From assembly GCA_050260355.1 (NCBI GenBank), contig JBLNBZ010000118.1:1-33669 (forward strand): DNA of 33,669 nucleotides. The letters run 5' to 3'. The notes under the pieces were generated by a model. That model was not told the origin of the DNA. It made no database searches and was given only the letters and a program-made list of their open reading frames with translations. This DNA is from CADEFX01 sp050260355. Lineage in GTDB: Bacteria > Pseudomonadota > Alphaproteobacteria > Rhizobiales > Hyphomicrobiaceae. Below, piece after piece: positions 8,726 to 16,708 of the stretch (positions are counted from its first letter, which is position 1; every line of letters starts with the position of its first letter). The translations under genes and the position numbers were made by a program.

Positions 8726-11700
8726 CTAGCCGAACAGGCGAAGCTGCTTCTCGTCCTGGCCCTTGGTCTCGAAGGCGAGCTGCTCGATGCGGTCGAACGG
8801 CACCTGCTCGGCCATGATGAGCGAGCGCTGCGCCTTGAGCGAGCGCACGAGGCCTTCCTGCACGAGGTGGAACTCGCCCACCGTCTGGCCGGGAAGGACC
8901 GCCGAGGGATCGAGGCCCGATTCGCTTTGGAAAGCGGCCTTGAGCTTGCGCAGCGCCGTGTCCTCACGCACGCGGCCGATGAACCAGCTCGTGATCTGGT
9001 CGCGGCTCTTGTAGTCGAGGTCGCCCGGCGACTGGGTGGCGAGCATGAGGCCGAGGCCCGCGGAGCGGGCGCGCTTCAAGAGCGACTGCAGCGGTTCGGC
9101 CGTGGCCGGCTTGGAGTTGGCCGGGATGTAAAGGTCGGCCTCGTCGAACATGACGACGGCCTGCAGCTCGTCGTTGGGGTTGCGCTGGCAGAAGCGCAGC
9201 GCCTCGGACAGGAACTGCGAGATCCAGAACAGGATGTTCTCGTTGTCGCCGAGGAAGCCCGTGTAGATGATCGACAGGCGCGTGCGCCCATCGGGACGTG
9301 CGTAAGGTCCGAGGCCGAGCAGCGCGTCCATGCGCAGTGGCTCGCCGCCGACCTCGAACAGCGCCGCGTTTCTGTGGCGCAAGCTGTCGAGCTGGCCAAC
9401 GAGATCGCGCCTAATCTTGCCCGACGGGTCCATGCGCTGCGTGAGGTCGGTGAGCTCCGGGTCCTCATCCTCGAGGAGATGGATGAGGTCGGCCAGCGTC
9501 ACCTCGCGGGTGTGGCGCGAGCCCAGGATGCGCAGGGCGACCGACAGCGTGCCGGACTGCTTCTGATGCGTGGCCGAGTTCTTCAGATGCAGCATGTCGC
9601 CGAGTGCAGCGGCCGACAGGTTGGCCAGAAGCTGCTGCTCATGCTCGGGCAGCTCGCTGATGCCGGTCGGCAGAAGGGTGATCGAGATCGGCCGGCCGGA
9701 CGCGCGCCCGGGCGTGTAGACGGCGACGTCGATGGAGTCGGCAAGCTTCTCGCGATCACCGCGGCGCTCGCTGAACTCGGCGTCGTTGGCGCGCCACACG
9801 TCGGGATTGGCGTAGGAGCACAGGTCGCCCTTACGGTCGATGAGAACTGCGGGGATGCCCTTGAGCAGAAGCTGCTCGATGAGCGACAGCGCAAGCGTGG
9901 TCTTGCCCGAGCCCGAGCCGCCGAGCACGGCAGCGTGGCGCTTCAAGACATCCTTGTTGAGCGTGATGGGCTTGCCGCGTCCGCCGATCTCGCGGCCGGC
10001 GTGAATGCTGGATGCTCCGGACGCGTTCTCGTCGAGGATGACCGAAAGCGGCAGCTCGTCCTCCTCGGGCGTGGCGACGGCCGGCCCGCTGCCCCAGCCG
10101 GTCCAGTCAGCGAGCGCGGGACCCGGCAGATGCGCGGTGATCGCAGGTGCGGCGCCGTTGGAAAACTGATCGCCGGCTGCCGCATCGCCGCCGCCTTCGA
10201 CGACGGTCAAGGTGTGCACGCCAGTCCCGTTTCGGCTGGGGAGCTGGCGGCCGAGAAGGTCGAGCCGCAGCAGGTGCACGATCAGCACGAGGCCCGAGAG
10301 CAGCTTGGCCTGCTCGAACCACGCGGCAAATCCGGGGTCATGGCGATGGCGGGCGTGGAACTCGCGCACGGCCATCATGCGCTCCCACTCCGGGATCGGC
10401 ACCAGGAGGGAGCGTCCGCCCGCCTCCTTGAACTTGCGGTAGGTCTGTGCGGTCTGGTTCTTCTTGTTCGGCGGAAAGTCGCTCGCGCGCAGAATGAAGC
10501 ACGCCTTGCCCTTCATCGAGGCGAGCACCTTGTCGAGCTGGCGCTTGAAGCCGCCGCCCTGCGTCGGCCGGTTGCAGACGAAGATGCGCGCATCCTGCAC
10601 CACGCCGGACTTGTGCTTGACCGTCAGGTCGATGGCCGGCACGTCGCCGATCTGGGGCTTGCTGATCGACAGATAGATGCTGGCGCCCCACTCGTCCCTG
10701 GCCAGAGACAACGCGCCGGACAAAACGTCGAGGAGATCGCCGTCGTCGTTCGGCATCTCCGCTTCGTTGTCGTTGGAAAAGCGCTCCCACATGGCGCGGA
10801 AGTCGACGCCGGGCACGGGAGCTGGCTCCTCGGGGGCCGCCGGCGTGCCAAAACCAAGCGCGGCGGCAAGCGTGGAGATGAAGCTCGCGGGTCCGCTCGG
10901 AGGAGCAGGCGGCCGCTCCTCGGGCTCCGCGTCGGCGCCGAGGTGCGCGCGCAACCGCGTCTGCGCGTGCTCCAGAAGACGGCGCGTCGAAAGCCCGCCG
11001 AACTCCTCGAAGAACTGAGGGCCGAAGAACTTGGCCGCGTCGGGGAAGCTTGCGCTCCGGCCGGCGGCGACGGCACCGTGCTCGAGCCGCTTGGAGATGA
11101 TGAGGCGCGCCTCCTCCGGCGAGCGGCTTTCCAGCAGCGCCACGGGTCCCGACTTCTCGATACGGTCGATGTAGGATTGGGCGAGAACGCCGCGCACCTG
11201 GTCGTAGAAATCGCCGAGGCACGAGATGATGATGACCGCGGTCGGCACGCGGTTGGCGATCTGGATTAGATCGCGCACGGCCTTCTGAAAGCGATCCTCC
11301 GCGTCGTCGAAGAAGCGCAAGTCCTCGACCTGGTCGATGCAGAAGGCGAGCGCCGCACGGTCGACGGCCCACATCAGCTTGCCGAAGCTTTCGATGATCT
11401 CGAAGGCGCGGCCGTCGCCGGTGTTGGGATCGAGGGCCGACACCGCCTGCTGTGACAGGGCGTTGAGCTGCCGGCCGGAAAGGTATTGGCGCACGCGCTG
11501 GTCGATGCGCGGGTCCGCCCGCTGCATATAGAGCAGCGCGCGCACGACGTTGATGTCGAGCTCCTGGTCGGCGAATTTGGGGCTGGCGACGATGTCGTCG
11601 GCAAGCTCGGTGATGAAGCGGGCCAGCGTCGTCTCGTCGAGCTGAGCGTCCCGGAGCTCGGCGAGATCGCCGCCGTCCAGCACCTGCGCGTCGCCGACGA

Positions 11701-12142
11701 GCCGATTGGTGAGGCGCGCCAGCGCGCTCTCTCCGCCATGATCGGGATCGTACGGCTTCTCGAGCGAGTTGATGAGCCGGCGCAGATAGTAGTCGGCGTA
11801 ATCGGTGACGTCGGGCGTCATCTGGGCATAGCCGAAGTAGGCTTTGCCGGCGCGGTGCGCGGAGGTTCTGAGCGCGCGGATGAGATGCGTCTTGCCGGCG
11901 CCAGACTGCCCGTGAAACAGCAGGATGCGCGCCTGCGAGCGCGATCCCCGGCCAGTCGTCACCGCATCGAGCAGGTCGTTGAACTTGCGACGCGCCTTGG
12001 CGTGGATTTCCTCGACATCGACGGGGTCGACCCGCCAGATGTCATCCTCCCAGGTGATCGAATGCTCGAAAGCCGCGGCGAGCCGCTCCTGCGACAGAGC
12101 CTCGTCAGCGTTCGGCATGCCTATGACGGTCCTCGACACCAT
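8726..12142 (-). CDS. large dual ATPase: AAA-type domain fused to a HerA/FtsK-type domain
   Basis: A 1138-aa protein with two separate P-loop modules. The N-terminal module (about 15-400) has Walker A GQSGAGKT (78-85), Walker B FCIDQVED (267-274), a sensor-1-like IIISCLGDF, and GGLSTRRLLEH, as in AAA/STAND-type ATPases. A Pro/Ala linker (about 402-445) leads to a middle domain (about 447-630; contains ACFILRASDFPPNKK and VPIPEWERM) that I do not recognise. The C-terminal module (about 690-1110) is HerA/VirB4/FtsK-like: Walker A GGSGSGKT (741-748), LIDRKGDL, Walker B VVMFDEADLYIP (996-1007) and LMLATQSPGDLDY. No signal peptide or membrane segment is seen. HerA-type ATPases pump or remodel DNA; the fused AAA module may gate it. 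It starts 21 bases after its partner gene on the same strand. ATG at 12142 is used; ATG at 12118, with GAGGA upstream, is an alternative. Confidence 0.85.
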   Translation of the reverse strand: MVSRTVIGMPNADEALSQERLAAAFEHSITWEDDIWRVDPVDVEEIHAKARRKFNDLLDAVTTGRGSRSQARILLFHGQSGAGKTHLIRALRTSAHRAGKAYFGYAQMTPDVTDYADYYLRRLINSLEKPYDPDHGGESALARLTNRLVGDAQVLDGGDLAELRDAQLDETTLARFITELADDIVASPKFADQELDINVVRALLYMQRADPRIDQRVRQYLSGRQLNALSQQAVSALDPNTGDGRAFEIIESFGKLMWAVDRAALAFCIDQVEDLRFFDDAEDRFQKAVRDLIQIANRVPTAVIIISCLGDFYDQVRGVLAQSYIDRIEKSGPVALLESRSPEEARLIISKRLEHGAVAAGRSASFPDAAKFFGPQFFEEFGGLSTRRLLEHAQTRLRAHLGADAEPEERPPAPPSGPASFISTLAAALGFGTPAAPEEPAPVPGVDFRAMWERFSNDNEAEMPNDDGDLLDVLSGALSLARDEWGASIYLSISKPQIGDVPAIDLTVKHKSGVVQDARIFVCNRPTQGGGFKRQLDKVLASMKGKACFILRASDFPPNKKNQTAQTYRKFKEAGGRSLLVPIPEWERMMAVREFHARHRHDPGFAAWFEQAKLLSGLVLIVHLLRLDLLGRQLPSRNGTGVHTLTVVEGGGDAAAGDQFSNGAAPAITAHLPGPALADWTGWGSGPAVATPEEDELPLSVILDENASGASSIHAGREIGGRGKPITLNKDVLKRHAAVLGGSGSGKTTLALSLIEQLLLKGIPAVLIDRKGDLCSYANPDVWRANDAEFSERRGDREKLADSIDVAVYTPGRASGRPISITLLPTGISELPEHEQQLLANLSAAALGDMLHLKNSATHQKQSGTLSVALRILGSRHTREVTLADLIHLLEDEDPELTDLTQRMDPSGKIRRDLVGQLDSLRHRNAALFEVGGEPLRMDALLGLGPYARPDGRTRLSIIYTGFLGDNENILFWISQFLSEALRFCQRNPNDELQAVVMFDEADLYIPANSKPATAEPLQSLLKRARSAGLGLMLATQSPGDLDYKSRDQITSWFIGRVREDTALRKLKAAFQSESGLDPSAVLPGQTVGEFHLVQEGLVRSLKAQRSLIMAEQVPFDRIEQLAFETKGQDEKQLRLFG

Positions 12143-12163
12143 TTATTTCTCGGTTTCTTGCGC

Positions 12164-13339
12164 CTAGTCGTCGACGCGGATGTAGTGCCACACGGTGTTC
12201 TTGTAGCTGACGGCGGAGTCCTGCAGCTCTTTGAGGTTGCGCTTGTGCTTGAGGTCGGCGCCGGCGAGCGCCAGCAAGCCTGCTCTGTGCGCCTCGGTGA
12301 GCATGCATTTGAACTCGATCTCGGTGAGCGCCCACTCGGGGTGCTGGTCGCGAACCGTCTCCCACGCGTGCGAGATGAACGTTTTGCGGTTGCCGGGCCA
12401 GCCTTCCGCGCGCGGCCGCGCGGCGGCTTGCACGGCGCGCGCGAAACCGGCGGGATCGGGCCGCACCGATACGCGCTCTGCTTGAGGCGCCGGCGCCGGC
12501 GCGGGTGCAGGGCGTGGCAGGACACCCAGCTCGCCCATCTTCTTGCGCCGCGCTCTGCGCGGTGCGGCGGGCTGAGGTGCTGTTGGTCTAGCGGCTTCGC
12601 CGGTGACGAAGCGCCTGAGGACGGCAGCGCGCAGGGCGGCGAGATCGGAACGTTGGGCGCCTACGGCTTCGGCGGCGAGCGCGGCAACCAGGCGCCCGTC
12701 GGTGCCGAAATCGCGCGGCCGCTGCGAGAGCTGGCCGGCGAGCAGGCGTCCAGACTTGGCGGAAAGCCCCGGCTTATCGCCGAGTCCGCTCTTGATCTGG
12801 TTGCCGAAGGCGCGCTCGAGCGCAACCATGGCAAGTCCAGTGCGCAGCCGCGACGGCGACGGCTTGCCACGCACCTTGAGCTGATACGTGGCAAGGACGA
12901 TGAGCGCGCGCAGCCCGTCGAGCTTGGCGAGCGCCTTGAGGCGGCTCGCCGGCTCTTTCTCGAGCCCGAGCGCCTTGGCGACGAGGCCGATCTCCCAAGC
13001 TTCCGACCACGTGCCGGGTGATTGCTTCTTCGCGCCGAGGAATGCGGCAGCCTGGCTGCGGCCGCTCGCCGTCGCCGAATAACGGGCGCCGGACTGGACG
13101 ACCTGGCCCTGAGCCTGAAGCGAGCCCAGCAGCCCGGCGGCGGCGCGCGCCCAGTCCGCGGGCGAAACCTTGTGCGAGACGATTGGGTGCAGATCGCGAG
13201 CAACGTCTTCGCACGTGAGACGGGAGGTGGCCGTCGCAACGCGAACGAGCACGATGGCCGCGAGCCGGTCGGCGACGAGGCCGGTTGCCGCGAGCGAGTG
13301 GCCCGCGGCGGACAGCGGTTCGAGAACTGCGACGTTCAT
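12164..13339 (-). CDS. winged-helix-like partner protein of the dual ATPase
   Basis: A 391-aa protein of unknown function. The N-terminal part (about 40-100) looks like a winged helix: SRLTCEDVARDL, then LLGSLQAQGQVVQSGARYSATASG, as in helix-turn-helix plus wing. A helical region follows (about 110-250), then a basic Pro/Ala-rich linker (RRARRKK and alternating P-A), and a compact C-terminal domain (about 300-391) containing NRKTFISHAW, EIEFKCMLTEAHRAGLL and SYKNTVWHYIRVDD. The gene is followed after 21 bases by the dual ATPase, so the pair forms one operon and probably one complex; the N and C domains may bring the ATPase to DNA or to a target protein (inference). The ATG at 13339 follows GGGGAG. 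The frame stays open to 13747, but that part is not protein-like. A perfect 24-bp palindrome lies 35-58 bases upstream. Confidence 0.8.
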   Translation of the reverse strand: MNVAVLEPLSAAGHSLAATGLVADRLAAIVLVRVATATSRLTCEDVARDLHPIVSHKVSPADWARAAAGLLGSLQAQGQVVQSGARYSATASGRSQAAAFLGAKKQSPGTWSEAWEIGLVAKALGLEKEPASRLKALAKLDGLRALIVLATYQLKVRGKPSPSRLRTGLAMVALERAFGNQIKSGLGDKPGLSAKSGRLLAGQLSQRPRDFGTDGRLVAALAAEAVGAQRSDLAALRAAVLRRFVTGEAARPTAPQPAAPRRARRKKMGELGVLPRPAPAPAPAPQAERVSVRPDPAGFARAVQAAARPRAEGWPGNRKTFISHAWETVRDQHPEWALTEIEFKCMLTEAHRAGLLALAGADLKHKRNLKELQDSAVSYKNTVWHYIRVDD

Positions 13340-13373
13340 GGACTCGCATCTCCCCGGCACGAACAGCCTCGTT

Positions 13374-13397
13374 TCGCGAGCCGCATGCGGCTCGCGA
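13374..13397. promoter_or_regulatory. perfect 24-bp palindrome upstream of the winged-helix/AAA-HerA operon
   Basis: The two 12-base halves (TCGCGAGCCGCA and its reverse complement) meet without a spacer. It lies 35 bases upstream of the start of the 12164-13339 gene, in its leader or promoter. It could be an operator for a dimeric regulator, including the operon's own winged-helix protein, or an RNA hairpin. There is no T-run after it on either strand, so a terminator is unlikely. The rest of the 13340-13752 gap shows no gene. Confidence 0.5.
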
Positions 13398-13752
13398 GCG
13401 GGCAAGAAGCCTCCGGACGCGCGAATCACCGGGAGATCGCATGCATTGTGTGAGAAGCGACTCCCCTTTTCCAGGTGAATATTTTCGCTTTCCGCGCCCG
13501 AGTTGCATCCGCCATCGAAGGAAGGAGCGTGTGCCGCCCGCGATTGTGGCCGTTTGGTGATCGCGGCCCAAATGGCGTCATCTTGCTGAGGTCGAGTCGG
13601 TTCGGGGAAGACGGGTTGCAGGCACCTCGAGACGCAGACCGCGGCACGGCACTTTGCACGTGCCCGTTGCACATTTGCCGCTGTTGCGACTGCACGCGGT
13701 GCGCGCCCGTCAAACCCGGAAACGGAATGCGCGGCCTTTACGTCCATTCACG

Positions 13753-13768
13753 TTAAAGGCCGGTTAAC
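13753..13768 (+). promoter_or_regulatory. CtrA-type binding site (TTAA-N7-TTAAC)
   Basis: TTAA at 13753-13756, seven bases, then TTAAC at 13764-13768: an exact match to the CtrA consensus of alphaproteobacteria. It lies 57 bases before the start of the CAP-domain lipoprotein gene, where a cell-cycle-controlled promoter would be. The match is seen; CtrA control is inferred. Confidence 0.6.
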
Positions 13769-13773
13769 AAGTT

Positions 13774-13791
13774 GGCGTCATTCTTGACGCC
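13774..13791 (+). promoter_or_regulatory. inverted repeat between CtrA-type box and CAP lipoprotein gene
   Basis: GGCGTCA-TTCT-TGACGCC is a perfect 7-bp inverted repeat with a 4-base centre. It lies between the CtrA-type box and the gene start at 13826, so it is either a second operator or a hairpin at the start of the transcript. Function is not known. Confidence 0.4.
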
Positions 13792-13825
13792 GAAGAACCG
13801 CCTGTTTCAAAGCGGGAGTTGTTGG

Positions 13826-14497
13826 ATGTATCGCGTCTTCGTAGCGCCCTGCCTTCTCCTGGCACTGAGCGGGTGCAGCCTCAGTTCCGGGATGCTGACC
13901 TCCGGGTTTGCCGGCGCGGAGCCGCAGGAGACCGCGTCCGTCAGCTCGCCCGCGCGCCAGACGTTCGGCTCGCTCGGCGGCGAGCCATCGACCCGCGCCA
14001 GCAAGGCGTCGGAGACGAAGGTCGCCAGCCTCGACAAGGCGCCGGAGGGCTCGTTCGGCAAAGCCCCGCACGGGGCACTCTCGGACCGCGACTACTCTGC
14101 GACCAAGCTCGACCCCGAGAAGGCGCGCGACCTGATCAATCGATACCGCAAGGAGAAGGGTCTGAAGCCGCTGAAACTCAACGCCGAGCTCTCCAACGCG
14201 GCCAAGGCGCACTCGCGTGACCTCGCCAAGTGGGACCGGATCTCGCATTTCGGCTCGGACGGGTCCAATCCGTGGGATCGCATCAAGCGCGTCGGCTACA
14301 ACGCGCGCCTGGCCGCGGAGAATGTCGGCACGGGGCAGGCCTCGATCGAGGAGGTGATCAAGGGCTGGAAGGAGAGCCCGGGCCACAACAAGAACCTGCT
14401 GCTCAGCGACGCCGAGCACATGGGCATTGCCCTGGTGCAGGACCCCAAGACCGAGTTCAAGACGTTCTGGACGCTCGTGATCGGGGCGCCGCTCTAG
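13826..14497 (+). CDS. CAP-domain (SCP/PR1-like) lipoprotein
   Basis: The 223-aa product begins with a lipoprotein signal (MYRVFVAPCLLLALSGC; lipobox LSGC, Cys17), then a Ser/Ala-rich linker to about residue 90, and a C-terminal CAP domain (about 95-223). CAP signatures are NRYRKEKGLKPLKLN, AKAHSRDLAKW, WKESPGHNKNLLLSDAEHMGIAL and the closing FKTFWTLVIG. CAP proteins are secreted or envelope proteins of mostly unknown bacterial function; the conserved His and Glu pocket appears present. The ATG at 13826 follows GGGAG; a TTG at 13772 would break the lipoprotein signal. It meets the convergent gene at 14499 with one base between them. An upstream CtrA-type box suggests cell-cycle timing, and the neighbouring carboxypeptidase suggests an envelope role. 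Confidence 0.9.
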   Translation: MYRVFVAPCLLLALSGCSLSSGMLTSGFAGAEPQETASVSSPARQTFGSLGGEPSTRASKASETKVASLDKAPEGSFGKAPHGALSDRDYSATKLDPEKARDLINRYRKEKGLKPLKLNAELSNAAKAHSRDLAKWDRISHFGSDGSNPWDRIKRVGYNARLAAENVGTGQASIEEVIKGWKESPGHNKNLLLSDAEHMGIALVQDPKTEFKTFWTLVIGAPL

Positions 14498-14498
14498 T

Positions 14499-14723
14499 CT
14501 AGTCCTGCGTCAGACGAAGCCGCTCCCTGGCGCGAATCTCCTCGGCAACTCCAGCCCAGGCCCAGCAGCGGCCGGTATCGCCGCTCAGCGAGTGATACGC
14601 GGAGAAAAACTCCGCGACCGCCGCCGCGAAGGATCCGTGCCGCTCCTCGAGCACGCACGCCATCGCCTCGACCTCGACAGGGGTGGGCGTGACGTCCTGC
14701 TCGGGATGCCACTGTGACGACAT
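14499..14723 (-). CDS. small hypothetical protein
   Basis: This 74-aa product starts MSSQWHPEQDVTPTPVEVEAM and is largely helical, with EEIRARERLRLTQD at its end. No signal peptide or known motif is seen. The ATG at 14723 is chosen; the open frame further upstream is Arg/Pro-rich and not protein-like. It lies convergently against the CAP lipoprotein gene, with only one base between the stops. It has the codon use of the backbone and looks like a taxon-restricted rhizobial protein. I do not recognise a family. Confidence 0.6.
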   Translation of the reverse strand: MSSQWHPEQDVTPTPVEVEAMACVLEERHGSFAAAVAEFFSAYHSLSGDTGRCWAWAGVAEEIRARERLRLTQD

Positions 14724-14941
14724 CTTAAGTCTCTTAACCTCTTGTTTGCTCTGGGCGTGCAGAGCAAGAACGGAGCCAGTTGCCGGCCTGGCGGCAATTT
14801 TGCAGCGACGGCTGGGTGGGGCGAGCCTGCTGTGGCGGGAGAGGTTTCGCCGGGCGTCTCGTTTCGGCACAACGACATGGGCGTCGCGGCAGAGGCCTCA
14901 CGATGCGGCGGGCGTCAGGTGCCGGCCCACGTGCGCGCCGG

Positions 14942-16006
14942 CTATTGCGGTGCTCTGGTCGCGTTGACCTTGGTCTTGAGGGCGGCTTGCGTCGGCGCTG
15001 CCGCGACCGGTGCGCCTTTCGATGCCTTGCCGCTGTCGGCCTGCTGCCTCGCCGGCGCGTGGCCCTTGCCCTTGTTCTTGCGGGCGATGAGCCGGCGCGG
15101 CGGACGCTTGCCGCCACAGTTCCATGACACGACCGACTGGCGGATGCTGATGGCGTCCCTCGCATCAGCCACCATCGGCAGCGTGTCCAGCGTCGTCGTG
15201 TCGAAGATCTGCTTCCAGCCATAGGTCTGGAAGCCATGCTCGAGCAGGCTCGCAGCACGCACGCTGCGCTCGCGGCCCGAGACCTCGCCGAGCACCACGG
15301 CCACGAGCTTGCGCCCATCGCGCGACGCACTGGCAACGATGTTGTAGCCGGAGTCGCAGATGAAGCCGGTCTTCAGGCCATCCGCACCCTCGTAGGTGCG
15401 CAGCAGTCCGTTATGGGTGCGCAAGCGCCGGCGGCCGATCTGGATGTCGGCCAGGCCCCACAAGCTCGCCCGCTCGGGGAAGTCTTGCAGCACTGCACGG
15501 ACCAGCTTGGCGAGATCGCGCGCGGTGGTGACCTGCTCCGGCGCGGGCAGGCCGTGCGGGTTGACGAAGCGCGTCCGCGTCATGCCGAGCCGCTGCGCGG
15601 TCTCGTTCATTTGCTTGACGAAGGCCTCCTCGCTGCCGCCGATGGCCTCCGCCAGCATCACCGCTACGTCATTGGCCGACTTGACGATAAGGGCGCGGAT
15701 GGCGAGCTCGACCGTCATCTCCGCGCCGACGGGCAGCCCCACCTTGCTCGGAGGCTGGTTGTGCGCGTTCTCGCTGACGGGAATCTTCTGCTCGAGCGTC
15801 AGCTTGCCGGCCTTCAGAGCCTCGAAGGTCAAATACGCCGTCATGATCTTGGTGAGCGAGGCCGGGTGCCACTGGTTGTCCTGATCCTCGGCGTAAAGGA
15901 CCTTGCCGTTCGACGGATCGAACAACAGCGCCGGGCCGGCCAATGCCGGCGTGACCGATACCACGGCAACGACCAGCGCGGCGGCGACATGACGTGCTAC
16001 TCTCAC
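14942..16006 (-). CDS. dacA: D-alanyl-D-alanine carboxypeptidase (penicillin-binding protein 5/6 type)
   Basis: The enzyme trims the terminal D-Ala from peptidoglycan pentapeptides in the periplasm. The 354-aa product has a signal peptide (VRVARHVAAALVVAVVSV, cleavage after TPALA) and all three active-site motifs: SLTK (50-53) with the nucleophile Ser, SAN (110-112) and KTG (212-214). The C-terminal part (about 310-354) is Lys/Ala/Pro-rich and lacks the usual amphipathic membrane anchor, so it may be soluble or bound to the wall by charge. The GTG at 16006 has a GGGGGA ribosome site close upstream; an in-frame GTG at 16033 is an alternative. It is divergent from the small secreted protein gene at 16329. 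The gene symbol indicates the family, not strict orthology. Confidence 0.9.
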   Translation of the reverse strand: MRVARHVAAALVVAVVSVTPALAGPALLFDPSNGKVLYAEDQDNQWHPASLTKIMTAYLTFEALKAGKLTLEQKIPVSENAHNQPPSKVGLPVGAEMTVELAIRALIVKSANDVAVMLAEAIGGSEEAFVKQMNETAQRLGMTRTRFVNPHGLPAPEQVTTARDLAKLVRAVLQDFPERASLWGLADIQIGRRRLRTHNGLLRTYEGADGLKTGFICDSGYNIVASASRDGRKLVAVVLGEVSGRERSVRAASLLEHGFQTYGWKQIFDTTTLDTLPMVADARDAISIRQSVVSWNCGGKRPPRRLIARKNKGKGHAPARQQADSGKASKGAPVAAAPTQAALKTKVNATRAPQ

Positions 16007-16328
16007 GCTTCCCCCGTTTTTAAGCCTCTTCACCGGCGCTGATTCTCTCGTAGCGAAAGCATACCCGGATAGAGCGCGCCACAATAAGGGTGAGTTGCGA
16101 AAATCGGTGCAGCAAGCGGCCATTGGTCGCGCGGGGCGGAGTTCCGCGCCGGGTCTGCTTCCCTTGATCCGGGGCCTTTTGCCGAGCCGGCCGGTCACAT
16201 GTCCACGTGCAGCTCCTGAGCAGCCTTGCTTTGCGCAAGCAAGGCCCGATGCGTCGCTGCCGGAACAAACGAGCATCGGCGACGTTTGCTCGTCCACTGT
16301 ACGAGCAACCGTCAATAGGAGGATGCAA
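16007..16328. promoter_or_regulatory. divergent leader region with alternative hairpins
   Basis: This 322-base gap holds no gene but is full of inverted repeats. A 9-bp hairpin, GCCTTGCTT/AAGCAAGGC, spans 16223-16245. ACGAGCA occurs at 16269-16275 and again at 16301-16307, and its complement TGCTCGT lies between them at 16287-16293, so two mutually exclusive hairpins are possible. The second extends to 8 bp with a 7-base loop and ends 9 bases before the AGGAGG ribosome site of the 16329 gene. Confidence 0.45.
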
Positions 16329-16592
16329 GTGAAGCATTTTCTCGTTCCGACACTTGCCGCAGGCGTGCTTGCACTCGGCGCCGGACTGCTGGTTCCCGCG
16401 CAATCGGCGTCGTCCGCCGAGACGGTCGTCGTCAAGCGCGTGAAGGGCGTGTGCTATGACCGGGCGGGGCGCCGCGTATCTTGCGGAGCTCACTACCGCG
16501 CCAGCAAGCGCATGCACCAGTACCGCGCACCCCGCACGGGCACTGATATGAGCCAGCCCCCACGGCGTCGTGACAGCGGGGGCATGGAATAG
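16329..16592 (+). CDS. small basic secreted protein with CYD-CGA motif (paralogue 1)
   Basis: The product is 87 aa. AGGAGG at 16317-16322 directly abuts an ATG at 16323 but lies 6 bases from the GTG at 16329, so the GTG is the likely start. It has a signal peptide (VKHFLVPTLAAGVLALGAG, cleavage near SASSA) and a mature part carrying VCYDRAGRRVSCGAHYR, whose two Cys could form a disulfide. The tail is rich in Arg and Lys. The same motif occurs in the next gene, so the two are tandem paralogues; I do not recognise the family. A strong terminator follows at 16604. The long leader contains alternative hairpins, which suggests post-transcriptional control. Confidence 0.65.
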   Translation: MKHFLVPTLAAGVLALGAGLLVPAQSASSAETVVVKRVKGVCYDRAGRRVSCGAHYRASKRMHQYRAPRTGTDMSQPPRRRDSGGME

Positions 16593-16603
16593 GCGCGAAA
16601 ATT

Positions 16604-16642
16604 CCGAGCCGCTCCGATGAGCGGCTCGGTGCCTTTATTCTT
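16604..16642 (+). terminator. rho-independent terminator
   Basis: CCGAGCCGCT pairs perfectly over 10 bp with AGCGGCTCGG (16604-16629, loop CCGATG), followed by the T-rich TGCCTTTATTCTT. It lies 11 bases after the stop of the 16329 gene and separates it from its paralogue at 16709. Confidence 0.8.
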
Positions 16643-16708
16643 GGAACGATGCTCGAGCGCCCACGTTCGCCGCATATCTGGCAGCTCCGATCCAAGGGGA
16701 CTGAGAAA

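Noticed and set aside
8675..13021. Long plus-strand open frames opposite the AAA-HerA operon (864 and 511 aa)
   Set aside because: The composition is a shadow pattern (Glu/Arg/Gly/Val repeats); the minus-strand P-loop motifs are decisive.
14725..14738. Second CtrA box upstream of the small gene at 14723
   Set aside because: TTAA and TTAAC are 5 bases apart and not 7.
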